A stretch of DNA of 6,362 nucleotides, taken from Phycisphaerales bacterium. GTDB taxonomy: Bacteria > Planctomycetota > Phycisphaerae > Phycisphaerales > SM1A02. Both the position numbers and the translations under genes were made by a program. The notes below the pieces were generated by a model that saw nothing but the letters and a program-made list of their open reading frames with translations, was not told the DNA's origin and made no database searches. Shown here piece by piece: positions 1-5,984 of the stretch (positions within the stretch are counted from its first letter, which is position 1; every line of letters starts with the position of its first letter). Where the stretch lies: positions 1-6,362 of the forward strand of contig JAKVBR010000100.1 of NCBI GenBank assembly GCA_022447165.1, read 5' to 3'.

Positions 1-654
1 ATCAGGAAGCAGCCATTTAGAAGTCAGCAGAATGAACAACATCCCGAAAATTGCGACGGGAACACCAATCCAAGCAGTGCCCCACATCGAGACGGTTCCA
101 CTAGGAGCTGAAAGCCCAAGGTCAGTTGCCCAAGTGGGGGGGGCATGCCACCACTCGATAAAGAGTCCCATGATGATGAGGTTTGAGCCTGTGCCAATCA
201 TCGTGCCTTGCCCACCAAGAATCGCACCAAATGAAAGTGGCATGAGCATTTTTGAAACTGGAATCTTGAGGCGTTTAGCCCAATCAGAGACCATCGGCAA
301 ATACATGGCAACAATAGGGGTTGTGTTCATGAACGCTGACATCGCAGCAACTGGGGCCATCATTCGCACTTGAGCAGTGGATAGCGAGGTCGGTCTCCCA
401 AGCAACTTTCTGCCAATGAGTTCAATGCCCCCAGTTTCTTGCAACCCCGCAGCAACGACAAACAAACCCGCAATCATCAGCATTGGCCGTTCAGCAAACC
501 CTGCAACTGCGTCATGAAAAGAAACGACCCCGCAAATCATCAGCACAACAAGACCGCCAGCCATTATGAGGTCTGGACCAATGCGCTTCTTATTGACGAG
601 CGCAATAATCACTACAAGAATCGTGATTAAGGTTATCCAGCCATGTGGGGTCAT
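1..654 (-). CDS. SLC13/DASS-family permease, N-terminal part (3' end cut by window edge)
   Basis: The frame is open without a stop for 218 codons from the ATG at 652-654 to the left edge, so only the N-terminal part is present. It is very hydrophobic, with membrane segments at about residues 4-20, 26-44, 58-76, 96-122, 136-165 and 190-215. Two signatures fit the divalent anion:sodium symporter (SLC13) superfamily: F-M-N-T-T-P-I-V at about 108-115, followed by an LPMVSDWAKRL loop, and GTMIGTGSNL at about 150-159, like the SNT-type substrate and sodium hairpins. The style is that of the SAC1/YfbS-like branch, which usually has about 600 residues and central TrkA-C domains; that part would lie beyond the edge. 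The start is supported by GAGGG 7 nt upstream, inside the end of the nucleotidase gene, only 3 nt away, so translation is probably coupled. Members carry sulfate, dicarboxylates or other anions; sulfate is an inference from the neighbour. Confidence 0.85.
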   Translation of the reverse strand, partial: MTPHGWITLITILVVIIALVNKKRIGPDLIMAGGLVVLMICGVVSFHDAVAGFAERPMLMIAGLFVVAAGLQETGGIELIGRKLLGRPTSLSTAQVRMMAPVAAMSAFMNTTPIVAMYLPMVSDWAKRLKIPVSKMLMPLSFGAILGGQGTMIGTGSNLIIMGLFIEWWHAPPTWATDLGLSAPSGTVSMWGTAWIGVPVAIFGMLFILLTSKWLLPD

Positions 655-657
655 CGC

Positions 658-1692
658 TTAACCCTCACCGATTCCTAAATCGCTGATTGAGTGAATGATT
701 CGTTGTTGAAGTCCGTCTATTGCACAAATCACGCCTCTGTTTTCTTCAAGACGCTTGCCGTGTGAAAAATCAAGAGGGTTTCCATGGACATCGCTGACGA
801 CGGCGCCTGCTTCCTGCGCGATGCACATGCCTGCGGCGTGATCCCAAATCTTTTCGACGTACGTCTTGCTGGTGGGTAATCGCAAATAACCATCTGCCTG
901 TCCTCTTGCGACAAGTGCATACTTACATTGACTGTCTAAACGAGCGGGCTCGCCTTCTTCTCCGATAGAATCGATAATGCGACCACTGTCACCACGATTT
1001 GAATGACCCTTTTCCGCGGACTCACAAAATCGAAGCGGTTTATCTTCAAGATATGTTGACGCAAGAATGCGCATTGGCGAGGCATCTGGATTGCATGCAG
1101 CAAATTCCCAAGCGCCTGCACCTTCTGAAGCCGCGTAGACAACACCTTCAGGGTCATTGACAACAAGCGGGTGTCCTTGATTTGCCGACAAATTCGGGCA
1201 ACCCATCACGCCTGCAACGACCTTGCCGTGCTCGACACGGCCAAGTGCAATTGCGTAATGTTGACCTCGTAAAAAGCCCTTGGTGCCATCGACTGGGTCA
1301 AGTGCCCAATAGCCGTCTGCTGACCCATCGTGGTTACAGGCGTCTATGGCATCAAGCACATCGTCTTCGGTGACCTGTGGTCTCCACGTTCGTACAGCTT
1401 CAACGACAGCACTTCTGATGGGCGCTTGCTCATCTGTTCGCAATTCAGCGGCATCTTCTTCGCCTACCGTGATGCAATCACTTTCTGGAAGCAAATCTCT
1501 AAGCACCATCGCGACGATGGCTTGAACCGCGTAATCTGCAACAGTGACAGGTGAGCGGTCGTCTTTAGTGACTTCCTTGATGTATTCAAGATTCTGTTGA
1601 ATGGCGCGTGATATTGAGCACGCGCTACAGACGGCTTGGATTGCTGCTGGGATGAGTCGATGTTGCTGTGTTTCTGTGGTTTGCTCTCTCAT
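658..1692 (-). CDS. HAL2-type 3'(2'),5'-bisphosphate nucleotidase (PAP phosphatase)
   Basis: A 344-residue protein of the inositol monophosphatase-like, Li+-sensitive metal phosphatase superfamily. Known members of this branch hydrolyse 3'-phosphoadenosine 5'-phosphate (PAP) to AMP and phosphate, and some also act on PAPS or inositol phosphates. Visible motifs in order: DDRSPVTVAD at about 44-53, the substrate and metal region typical of HAL2; GEED at 77-80; the metal-binding LDPVDGTKGFLRG at 131-143, with D132 and D135; and EKIWDHAAG at 280-288, with D284. The length and the GTKGFLRG string resemble yeast and plant HAL2/SAL1 more than the shorter (about 250-residue) E. coli CysQ, which has the same role. 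The protein is probably cytosolic. AAGGGA lies 5 nt before the ATG. The gene follows the atpA terminator, so it probably starts its own transcript, shared with the permease 3 nt downstream. The exact substrate is inferred from family. Confidence 0.9.
   Translation of the reverse strand: MREQTTETQQHRLIPAAIQAVCSACSISRAIQQNLEYIKEVTKDDRSPVTVADYAVQAIVAMVLRDLLPESDCITVGEEDAAELRTDEQAPIRSAVVEAVRTWRPQVTEDDVLDAIDACNHDGSADGYWALDPVDGTKGFLRGQHYAIALGRVEHGKVVAGVMGCPNLSANQGHPLVVNDPEGVVYAASEGAGAWEFAACNPDASPMRILASTYLEDKPLRFCESAEKGHSNRGDSGRIIDSIGEEGEPARLDSQCKYALVARGQADGYLRLPTSKTYVEKIWDHAAGMCIAQEAGAVVSDVHGNPLDFSHGKRLEENRGVICAIDGLQQRIIHSISDLGIGEG
662..666 (-). promoter_or_regulatory. Ribosome binding site of the SLC13-type permease
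   Basis: On the minus strand this reads GAGGG, 7 nt before the ATG at 654. It lies within the last codons of the preceding nucleotidase gene, which supports the permease start and suggests translational coupling of the two genes. Confidence 0.6.
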
Positions 1693-1710
1693 ATGCTTCC
1701 CTTAATCGGC

Positions 1711-1739
1711 ATAAAACGGGGTTTCAGACCATAAATCAA
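1711..1739 (-). promoter_or_regulatory. Candidate sigma-70-like promoter for the nucleotidase-permease unit
   Basis: On the minus strand, TTGATT (1734-1739) and TTTTAT (1711-1716) are separated by 17 nt. Each matches the -35 and -10 consensus at 4 of 6 positions. Transcription would start about 12-14 nt before the nucleotidase ATG. The position fits, because an intrinsic terminator lies just upstream and a promoter is needed here, but matches this weak occur by chance. Confidence 0.3.
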
Positions 1740-1804
1740 ATGGGGTTCTCTTCGTTCTCAATTACGAAGTGTATGGGCATCATGTTCGTGGATGAGGAGA
1801 TCAC

Positions 1805-1838
1805 AAAAAAGCCCCGCACCACTTTGGTGCAGGGCTTT
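1805..1838 (-). terminator. Intrinsic terminator downstream of atpA
   Basis: On the minus strand the arms GCCCTGCACC and GGTGCGGGGC pair over 10 bp with one G-U wobble and a 5-nt AAAGT loop; flanking AAA and TTT can extend the stem. A run of six T follows directly (1805-1810). It starts about 18 nt after the atpA stop codon. On the plus strand the wobble becomes a C-A mismatch and the T tract is only three long, so termination is mainly for the minus strand. It separates the ATP synthase genes from the sulfur-related pair. Confidence 0.9.
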
Positions 1839-1856
1839 CAATGAATGCAAAATTCG

Positions 1857-3404
1857 TTACACAGTGAAGGTGGCTTTGTACTCGCCAATCGCTGTGTTGA
1901 ACTCGTCTTCAAGACCTTTGAAGGACTTGGATTCAACGAGTTTATCTTTGGTTGCTTTCGCTGAACTGTTCATGTATTCAAGAAGACCTTCTTCAAATGC
2001 GTGAACATGTTCAATGTCGATGTCATCAAGGAAACCCTTTGATGCAGCGTAAATTGAAATCGCTTGGTCAATCGCTTTGTACGGCGTGTACTGACCTTGT
2101 TTCAAGAGTTCAACGAGTCGAGCACCACGGTCGAGTTGTTGTTGACTCGCCGCGTCAAGTTCCGTACCAAGTTGAGCAAATGCTTCAAGTTCGCGGTATG
2201 CAGCGAGGTCGAGTCGCAGTGAACCCGCAACTTCTTTCATCGCTTTAATCTGAGCGTTACCACCCACACGCGATACGGAGATACCCACGTTAATCGCAGG
2301 GCGGATACCAGCAGCGAAGAGTTCTGGCTGCAAGTAAATCTGGCCGTCAGTAATTGAAATCACGTTTGTTGGGATGTACGCTGAAACGTCACCTTCTTGC
2401 GTTTCGATGATTGGTAGAGCAGTGAGTGAACCGCCACCATTTTCATCGGAGAGTTTCGTAGCACGTTCAAGCAATCGACTGTGTAGGTAGAAGACGTCAC
2501 CAGGGAATGCTTCACGTCCTGGAGGACGACGAAGAAGGAGTGACAACTGTCTGTACGCAGTCGCTTGTTTTGAAAGGTCATCGTAGATGCAGAGTGCGTG
2601 TTTCGGTGTTTTACCGTTTTTGCCTTCCCACATGAAGTACTCACCCATTGCACATCCTGCATATGGAGCGATGTACTGAAGGGGAGCAGCAGTGGATGAA
2701 CCCGCAACAACGACGATGGTGTATTCCATAGCGCCTTGTTTCTTGAGGGTGTCGATCACAGCAGCAACTGTGGAGTCTTTTTGTCCCACTGCAACATAGA
2801 TACAGACGACTGCTTCATCAGTACCCCAGTATTGTTTCTGGTTAATGATAGTGTCGAGTGCGACTGCAGTTTTGCCTGTTTTACGGTCACCAATGATGAG
2901 TTCGCGTTGACCGCGACCAATTGGAATCATGGAGTCAACCGCTTTGATACCGGTTTGCATTGGCTCAGTCACTGGCTGACGAGCAGCGATGCCAGGAGCA
3001 ACAATGTCTAGTTTCGCAGTGCTTGATGCGTTGATTGGTGGACCACCGTCAACTGGGTTACCGAGTGGATCAACAACACGTCCGAGCATTTCAGGACCTG
3101 TTGGAACTTCAAGAAGGCGGTTTGTTGTGCGGACAGTGTTACCTTCTTCAACTGAGAGGTAATCACCGTAAATCACAGCACCAACGGTGTCTTCTTCAAG
3201 ATTCATGGCCTGTCCCATGACAACGCCATCTTTAGTTTCGAATTCAAGGAGTTCACCTGCCATGCAGTTTGAAAGTCCATAAATACGAGCGATACCGTCA
3301 CCAACTTCGACCACTTGGCCGACTTCTGAAATCTCAAGTTCGCTTGTGAACTGTTCAATTTCTTGCTTGATGACTGATGTAATTTCGTCTGTTTTAATCT
3401 TCAC
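1857..3404 (-). CDS. atpA: F1 ATP synthase subunit alpha
   Basis: A 515-residue, full-length alpha subunit. It forms the alternating alpha3beta3 head with beta and holds the non-catalytic nucleotide sites. Landmarks: N-terminal KIKTDEITSVIKQEIEQF, which binds the delta subunit; a beta-barrel domain to about residue 95; the P-loop GDRKTGKT at 172-179; the Walker B region CIYDDLSKQA at 272-281; and the conserved SVSRVGGNAQ at 376-385, whose R379 matches the arginine finger (E. coli R376). The C-terminal helical domain is complete. The start is GTG at 3404; AGGCGAG lies 7 nt before it, and the next residues align with normal alpha N-termini, so no other start fits. It follows atpH by 32 nt and ends the cluster: a strong terminator comes next, and no atpG, atpD or atpC is found in the window. 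Confidence 0.98.
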   Translation of the reverse strand: MKIKTDEITSVIKQEIEQFTSELEISEVGQVVEVGDGIARIYGLSNCMAGELLEFETKDGVVMGQAMNLEEDTVGAVIYGDYLSVEEGNTVRTTNRLLEVPTGPEMLGRVVDPLGNPVDGGPPINASSTAKLDIVAPGIAARQPVTEPMQTGIKAVDSMIPIGRGQRELIIGDRKTGKTAVALDTIINQKQYWGTDEAVVCIYVAVGQKDSTVAAVIDTLKKQGAMEYTIVVVAGSSTAAPLQYIAPYAGCAMGEYFMWEGKNGKTPKHALCIYDDLSKQATAYRQLSLLLRRPPGREAFPGDVFYLHSRLLERATKLSDENGGGSLTALPIIETQEGDVSAYIPTNVISITDGQIYLQPELFAAGIRPAINVGISVSRVGGNAQIKAMKEVAGSLRLDLAAYRELEAFAQLGTELDAASQQQLDRGARLVELLKQGQYTPYKAIDQAISIYAASKGFLDDIDIEHVHAFEEGLLEYMNSSAKATKDKLVESKSFKGLEDEFNTAIGEYKATFTV

Positions 3405-3436
3405 TTTGTTTCTCGCCTACAAAAAAGGAGTTCGAG

Positions 3437-4054
3437 TTAGTTTGTTTCTTCCATATAAGACTCAATTCTTTCACGAATGGCTTTTGAGCCGCCCGTTTGA
3501 ATCTTGTCTGAAATACGACGGAGTTTGGTCTGTACTGAACCATCGATGAGCTGATCACCAATTCGCAATTTAAGTCCGCCAATCATTGCCTCATCAATGT
3601 AAGGGTGGATGACGGGCTCTTTGCCGAGTTTCGCTGAAATGCTATCTTTAATCGTTTGAATCGAAGCAGCGTCAATTGCAGTTGGTGTGAAGACATCAAC
3701 TTCAATCTTGCCAAACGCTTCTTGCACGAGCTGGTCGTACGCTTTAGCGATTGATTCAAAACTGTTAAGACGGCCCTTGCTGTTGAGCACAAGCAAGAAT
3801 CGAAGTGTCAAATCTGACACCCTGCTGCTGAACATCGTTTTGAGTGATGCGTCGCGACTTGCTTCATCAATGACAGGAGATGAGAAAAACAGACCAAGTG
3901 CTTTTTCAGTTGCGATGAGTTCGACGAGTTGTTCGAGTTCATCTGCAATTTCAAGCACAATGTCATTACCACCATGCTCAGTTGCTAACTCAAACATGCT
4001 TTTTGCATAAACTGATGCGACTGGTGTGACTTGAGCGTCTGAAGTTTTACTCAC
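3437..4054 (-). CDS. atpH: F1 ATP synthase subunit delta
   Basis: A 205-residue delta subunit (OSCP homologue), the cap that ties the peripheral stalk (b subunits) to the top of the alpha3beta3 head. The N-terminal helical domain has VASVYAKSMFELA at about 12-24 and the FFSSPVID region at 56-63. The C-terminal part has the family signature IGGLKLRIGDQLIDGSV at about 158-174. Most delta subunits are about 175-185 residues and end soon after this signature; here about 20 extra residues follow, containing GGSKAIRERIESYMEETN. The start is GTG at 4054 and overlaps the atpF stop in a GTGA tetranucleotide, with AGGA 8 nt upstream, so translation is probably coupled to atpF. Confidence 0.96.
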   Translation of the reverse strand: MSKTSDAQVTPVASVYAKSMFELATEHGGNDIVLEIADELEQLVELIATEKALGLFFSSPVIDEASRDASLKTMFSSRVSDLTLRFLLVLNSKGRLNSFESIAKAYDQLVQEAFGKIEVDVFTPTAIDAASIQTIKDSISAKLGKEPVIHPYIDEAMIGGLKLRIGDQLIDGSVQTKLRRISDKIQTGGSKAIRERIESYMEETN

Positions 4055-4569
4055 GAGTTTGTTCCTGACATTTCTGCAAGCGATTCATTGACAAGTTGTT
4101 GTTGATCACTTTCGGAAATCTCACGTTGTAAGATTTTTCCAGCGATCGCAACAGCTAAGGTGCTCGCTTCTGCGTGAAGCTCACCAATCGCTGCCTTCTT
4201 TGCTGATTCGATATCAGAAGCAGCAGCGGTTTTGAGCTCAGCGAGTTCGCGAGCGTTGTTTGAGCGGAGTTCTTCGGCAGCCGCTTTCGCGTCTTGCCGA
4301 GCTTTGGCAATCATTTCACCAGCTTCAGCACGAGCCTTTTTGAGTTCTTCCTCATATTGAGTGAGCGCTTCTTTTGCTTGCTTGCGCGCTTCTTCAGCGG
4401 CTTCAAGGTCATCTCTAAGTTTTTGTTCTCGTTGTTCAAGTCCACCCACAATGTGTGGCCAAACAAATTTTGATGCAAGTACAAAGAAGATGATGAACAC
4501 AACGATGGTTGTGCCAAGTGTCAAAAGTTGCACATCTACTGGGGAGTCAGAAGCAATGAACATATTCAT
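4051..4569 (-). CDS. atpF: F0 ATP synthase subunit b
   Basis: Subunit b of the peripheral stalk: one N-terminal membrane helix and a long charged helix that dimerises and reaches delta. From the chosen start the protein has 172 residues. The membrane helix is at about 14-35 (LLTLGTTIVVFIIFFVLA), followed by the FVWPHIVGGLEQRE region. A long Ala/Glu/Lys/Arg-rich coiled coil runs from about 40 to 130, and a C-terminal delta-binding part contains AIAGKILQREIS. The frame also has an ATG at 4587, six codons earlier, but no ribosome binding site precedes it, whereas AAGGA lies 9 nt before the ATG at 4569. I therefore prefer 4569; another ATG follows at 4563. It lies downstream of a terminator-like hairpin after atpE and overlaps atpH by 4 nt. 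Only one b-type gene is visible. Confidence 0.94.
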   Translation of the reverse strand: MNMFIASDSPVDVQLLTLGTTIVVFIIFFVLASKFVWPHIVGGLEQREQKLRDDLEAAEEARKQAKEALTQYEEELKKARAEAGEMIAKARQDAKAAAEELRSNNARELAELKTAAASDIESAKKAAIGELHAEASTLAVAIAGKILQREISESDQQQLVNESLAEMSGTNS

Positions 4570-4578
4570 TGGTAAAGG

Positions 4579-4583
4579 TCCTT
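4579..4583 (-). promoter_or_regulatory. Ribosome binding site that decides the atpF start
   Basis: On the minus strand this reads AAGGA, 9 nt before the ATG at 4569. It falls inside the frame if the upstream ATG at 4587 is used. Since 4587 has no such element, the site argues for the shorter protein. Confidence 0.6.
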
Positions 4584-4602
4584 CCATTGGTGAATGTTGA
4601 TT

Positions 4603-4633
4603 AAAAACTAGGGGAGTCCGAAGACTCCCCTAG
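4603..4633 (-). terminator. UUCG-capped terminator-like hairpin between atpE and atpF
   Basis: On the minus strand CTAGGGGAGTC (4623-4633) pairs perfectly with GACTCCCCTAG (4608-4618) over 11 bp around the tetraloop TTCG. The loop is closed by C-G, giving the very stable C(UUCG)G type. Five T follow directly (4603-4607). It begins 13 nt after the atpE stop. This is the form of an intrinsic terminator, yet it sits inside the operon with only 15-33 nt left before atpF and no room for a full promoter. It is therefore probably a partial terminator, or a 3' stabiliser of the upstream mRNA. Confidence 0.8.
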
Positions 4634-4646
4634 GGGATAAATCAAC

Positions 4647-4973
4647 TTAGAGAGTGCCGAGCAGGCCTACAACGACTGCGAACAGTGCAACACCTTCAAC
4701 AAGTGCAGCAGTAATAATCATGTTTGTACCAATTGAGCCAGCCATTTCTGGTTGACGTGCAATTGATTCAACAGCACTTCCGCCAATACGTCCAATGCCA
4801 AGACCAGCACCAACAGCACCGAGACCAGCAGCAAGACCGCCACCGATTCCACCACCTGCAGCAGCAGCGCCTTCAGCGCCTTCAGCAGCTTCTGGAGCAG
4901 CAAGAGCAGCGTTAACATCGAACATCATGAGAGCCATTGTGGCTAGAGCAGTGAAAGCAATAAGCTTTTTCAT
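4647..4973 (-). CDS. atpE: F0 ATP synthase subunit c, precursor-like with N-terminal extension
   Basis: The proton-translocating ring subunit. The hairpin core spans about residues 40-108: first helix with Gly/Ala repeats (GGIGGGLAAGLGAVGAGLGIG, split by positions 41-61), polar loop ARQPE at 72-76, and second helix with the ion-binding carboxylate E93 in ALVEGVALF. The residue after E93 is Gly, not the Ser/Thr usual in Na+ types, which suggests H+ coupling. The protein has 108 residues where about 70-85 is normal. The extra N-terminus looks like a signal peptide: MKK, a hydrophobic stretch at 4-18, a possible ALA cleavage site at 23-25, then an acidic Ala/Glu/Gly linker. AGGA lies 8 nt before the ATG. 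A 95-nt spacer separates it from atpB, and a strong hairpin follows its stop. Confidence 0.97.
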   Translation of the reverse strand: MKKLIAFTALATMALMMFDVNAALAAPEAAEGAEGAAAAGGGIGGGLAAGLGAVGAGLGIGRIGGSAVESIARQPEMAGSIGTNMIITAALVEGVALFAVVVGLLGTL

Positions 4974-5068
4974 AGGGAAAATCCTATTCGTCTACAAGAC
5001 TTAATTGCAGTGCCGTGGGAGCAATGCAGTGATTTATATTTCAAGGTCCATCCCACGTGGACCAGCGT
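4974..5068. other. atpB-atpE spacer with small hairpin and repeats
   Basis: This 95-bp stretch is longer than the other spacers in the cluster. Just after the atpB stop, GGTCCA (5045-5050) and TGGACC (5058-5063) form a 6-bp stem with a 7-nt loop, overlapping the palindrome CCACGTGG (5053-5060). No T run follows on the minus strand, so it is not a typical terminator. A direct repeat TGCAGTG occurs at 5006-5012 and 5025-5031. The atpE ribosome binding site AGGA is at 4982-4985. No convincing promoter is visible. Confidence 0.45.
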
Positions 5069-5974
5069 TTAGTGTGCCGCCTCGGCATGTCCATGTTCAT
5101 CATCATGGTGCGACATCTGACCGATGAAGACCGTGGTTAAGAACATGAAGATAAATGCCTGCAAAAAGGCGACGAACAATTCTAAGAAACTAATGCAAAC
5201 GGCTGCAATTGTTGAAATCAATTCAACACCGCCTGTGAGGACCCAGTTGCCAGTTGCTTTGAACGCAAGCATACCGAACATCATGAGGACCGCGAGCATT
5301 GTGTGACCAGCGACCATGTTTGCAAACAAACGGATGGCAAGTGCTGCTGGCTTAATGAAAATCCCCATCAACTCGATTGGGAGCATAATGGGTAGCAAGT
5401 AGAGAGGTGCACCACCAGTTAAGTGGTGTGCCCATCCGCCAAGACCAAGTGATTTAAATGCGTGTATTTGGATGACAATGAAGGAAACAATGCCAAGACC
5501 AAGCGTGACGCCCAAGTTACTCGTTGCTGTACCGCCAAAGACAGCCCAATCAACTTCACTGCCCCAACCCAACTTTGCAGTGGTGACTTGCATGTCCATA
5601 AATGGAATCATGCCAAGTAAGTTGCACGTCAAGATAAAGAAGAAGAGGGAGAGCAGGTATGGAAGAAACTTAGCAGTTTCATGTCCGAGGACGGGTTTAA
5701 TGACGTTATCTCGCATGTAAAGCGATATGACTTCAATAACGGATGACAATTTGCCAGAAGTCAGGTATCTGTCAGTACCTTCCTCTTCGCGGCCAATCGC
5801 GATGTTGCGTGCTGCAATTCTCAGCACGATGAACGCGACGATTGCTGCAATGAGAAGGGAAACCATGTGAATCGTGATCGCTGGTTTACCAAACAACGTA
5901 ATGTGTTCAGCTCCTGACACTGGTCTGTCTAGGATGTGGTGAATTGGGTTGTCTGCAGCTATAAATGGAATCAT
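5069..5974 (-). CDS. atpB: F0 ATP synthase subunit a
   Basis: A 301-residue membrane subunit that provides the two proton half-channels next to the c ring. Membrane segments are visible at about 35-55, 103-125, 155-175, 190-210, 218-240 and 250-285. The essential arginine is R215 in AIRLFANMVAGH, matching E. coli R210. Also present are the conserved TCNLLGMIPF at 116-125 and LQAFIFMFLTTVFIG at 271-285, with Q272 matching E. coli Q252. The positions of E. coli E219 and H245 are here H224 and E265, the swapped arrangement known from mitochondrial subunit a. The C-terminus is His-rich (HHDDEHGHAEAAH, 289-301). The ATG starts 10 nt after the stop of the atpI-like gene; only a weak AGAG precedes it, so it may depend on coupling. 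Confidence 0.97.
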   Translation of the reverse strand: MIPFIAADNPIHHILDRPVSGAEHITLFGKPAITIHMVSLLIAAIVAFIVLRIAARNIAIGREEEGTDRYLTSGKLSSVIEVISLYMRDNVIKPVLGHETAKFLPYLLSLFFFILTCNLLGMIPFMDMQVTTAKLGWGSEVDWAVFGGTATSNLGVTLGLGIVSFIVIQIHAFKSLGLGGWAHHLTGGAPLYLLPIMLPIELMGIFIKPAALAIRLFANMVAGHTMLAVLMMFGMLAFKATGNWVLTGGVELISTIAAVCISFLELFVAFLQAFIFMFLTTVFIGQMSHHDDEHGHAEAAH

Positions 5975-5984
5975 GATTCTCTGT

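Larger units (their letters stand above)
1693..1856. other. Intergenic region between atpA and the nucleotidase gene
   Basis: This 164-bp stretch separates two transcription units on the same strand. It holds the atpA terminator at its right end and the candidate promoter at its left end. Between them a 6-bp inverted repeat, CTTCGT (1750-1755) and ACGAAG (1764-1769) with an 8-nt loop, lies upstream of the candidate -35 element. It could be an operator but is short. No small gene is evident. Confidence 0.5.

Noticed and set aside
136..143. A run of eight G (eight C in the coding strand) inside the permease gene, a possible phase-variation tract.
   Set aside because: The frame is intact across it, the run is only eight long, and a transporter of this type is not a typical phase-variable gene. 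A sequencing error is also possible but not needed.
32..630. Open frames on the plus strand at 32-373 and 439-630.
   Set aside because: They lie antisense to the permease frame, which has clear family motifs; their translations resemble no protein family I know.
3421..3426. Six T on the minus strand between atpH and atpA, suggesting another terminator.
   Set aside because: No GC-rich stem precedes the tract.
4570..4587. The ATG at 4587 as the atpF start.
   Set aside because: No ribosome binding site precedes it, and AAGGA sits well placed for the ATG at 4569. It cannot be fully excluded.
4795..5004. A plus-strand open frame rich in Pro and Ala opposite atpE.
   Set aside because: It is a by-product of the Gly/Ala-rich codons of atpE on the other strand and has no start signal of its own.
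5045..5063. The hairpin after atpB as an intrinsic terminator.
   Set aside because: The stem is only 6 bp and is followed by TTGAAATA, not a T run; kept only as a possible mRNA structure.
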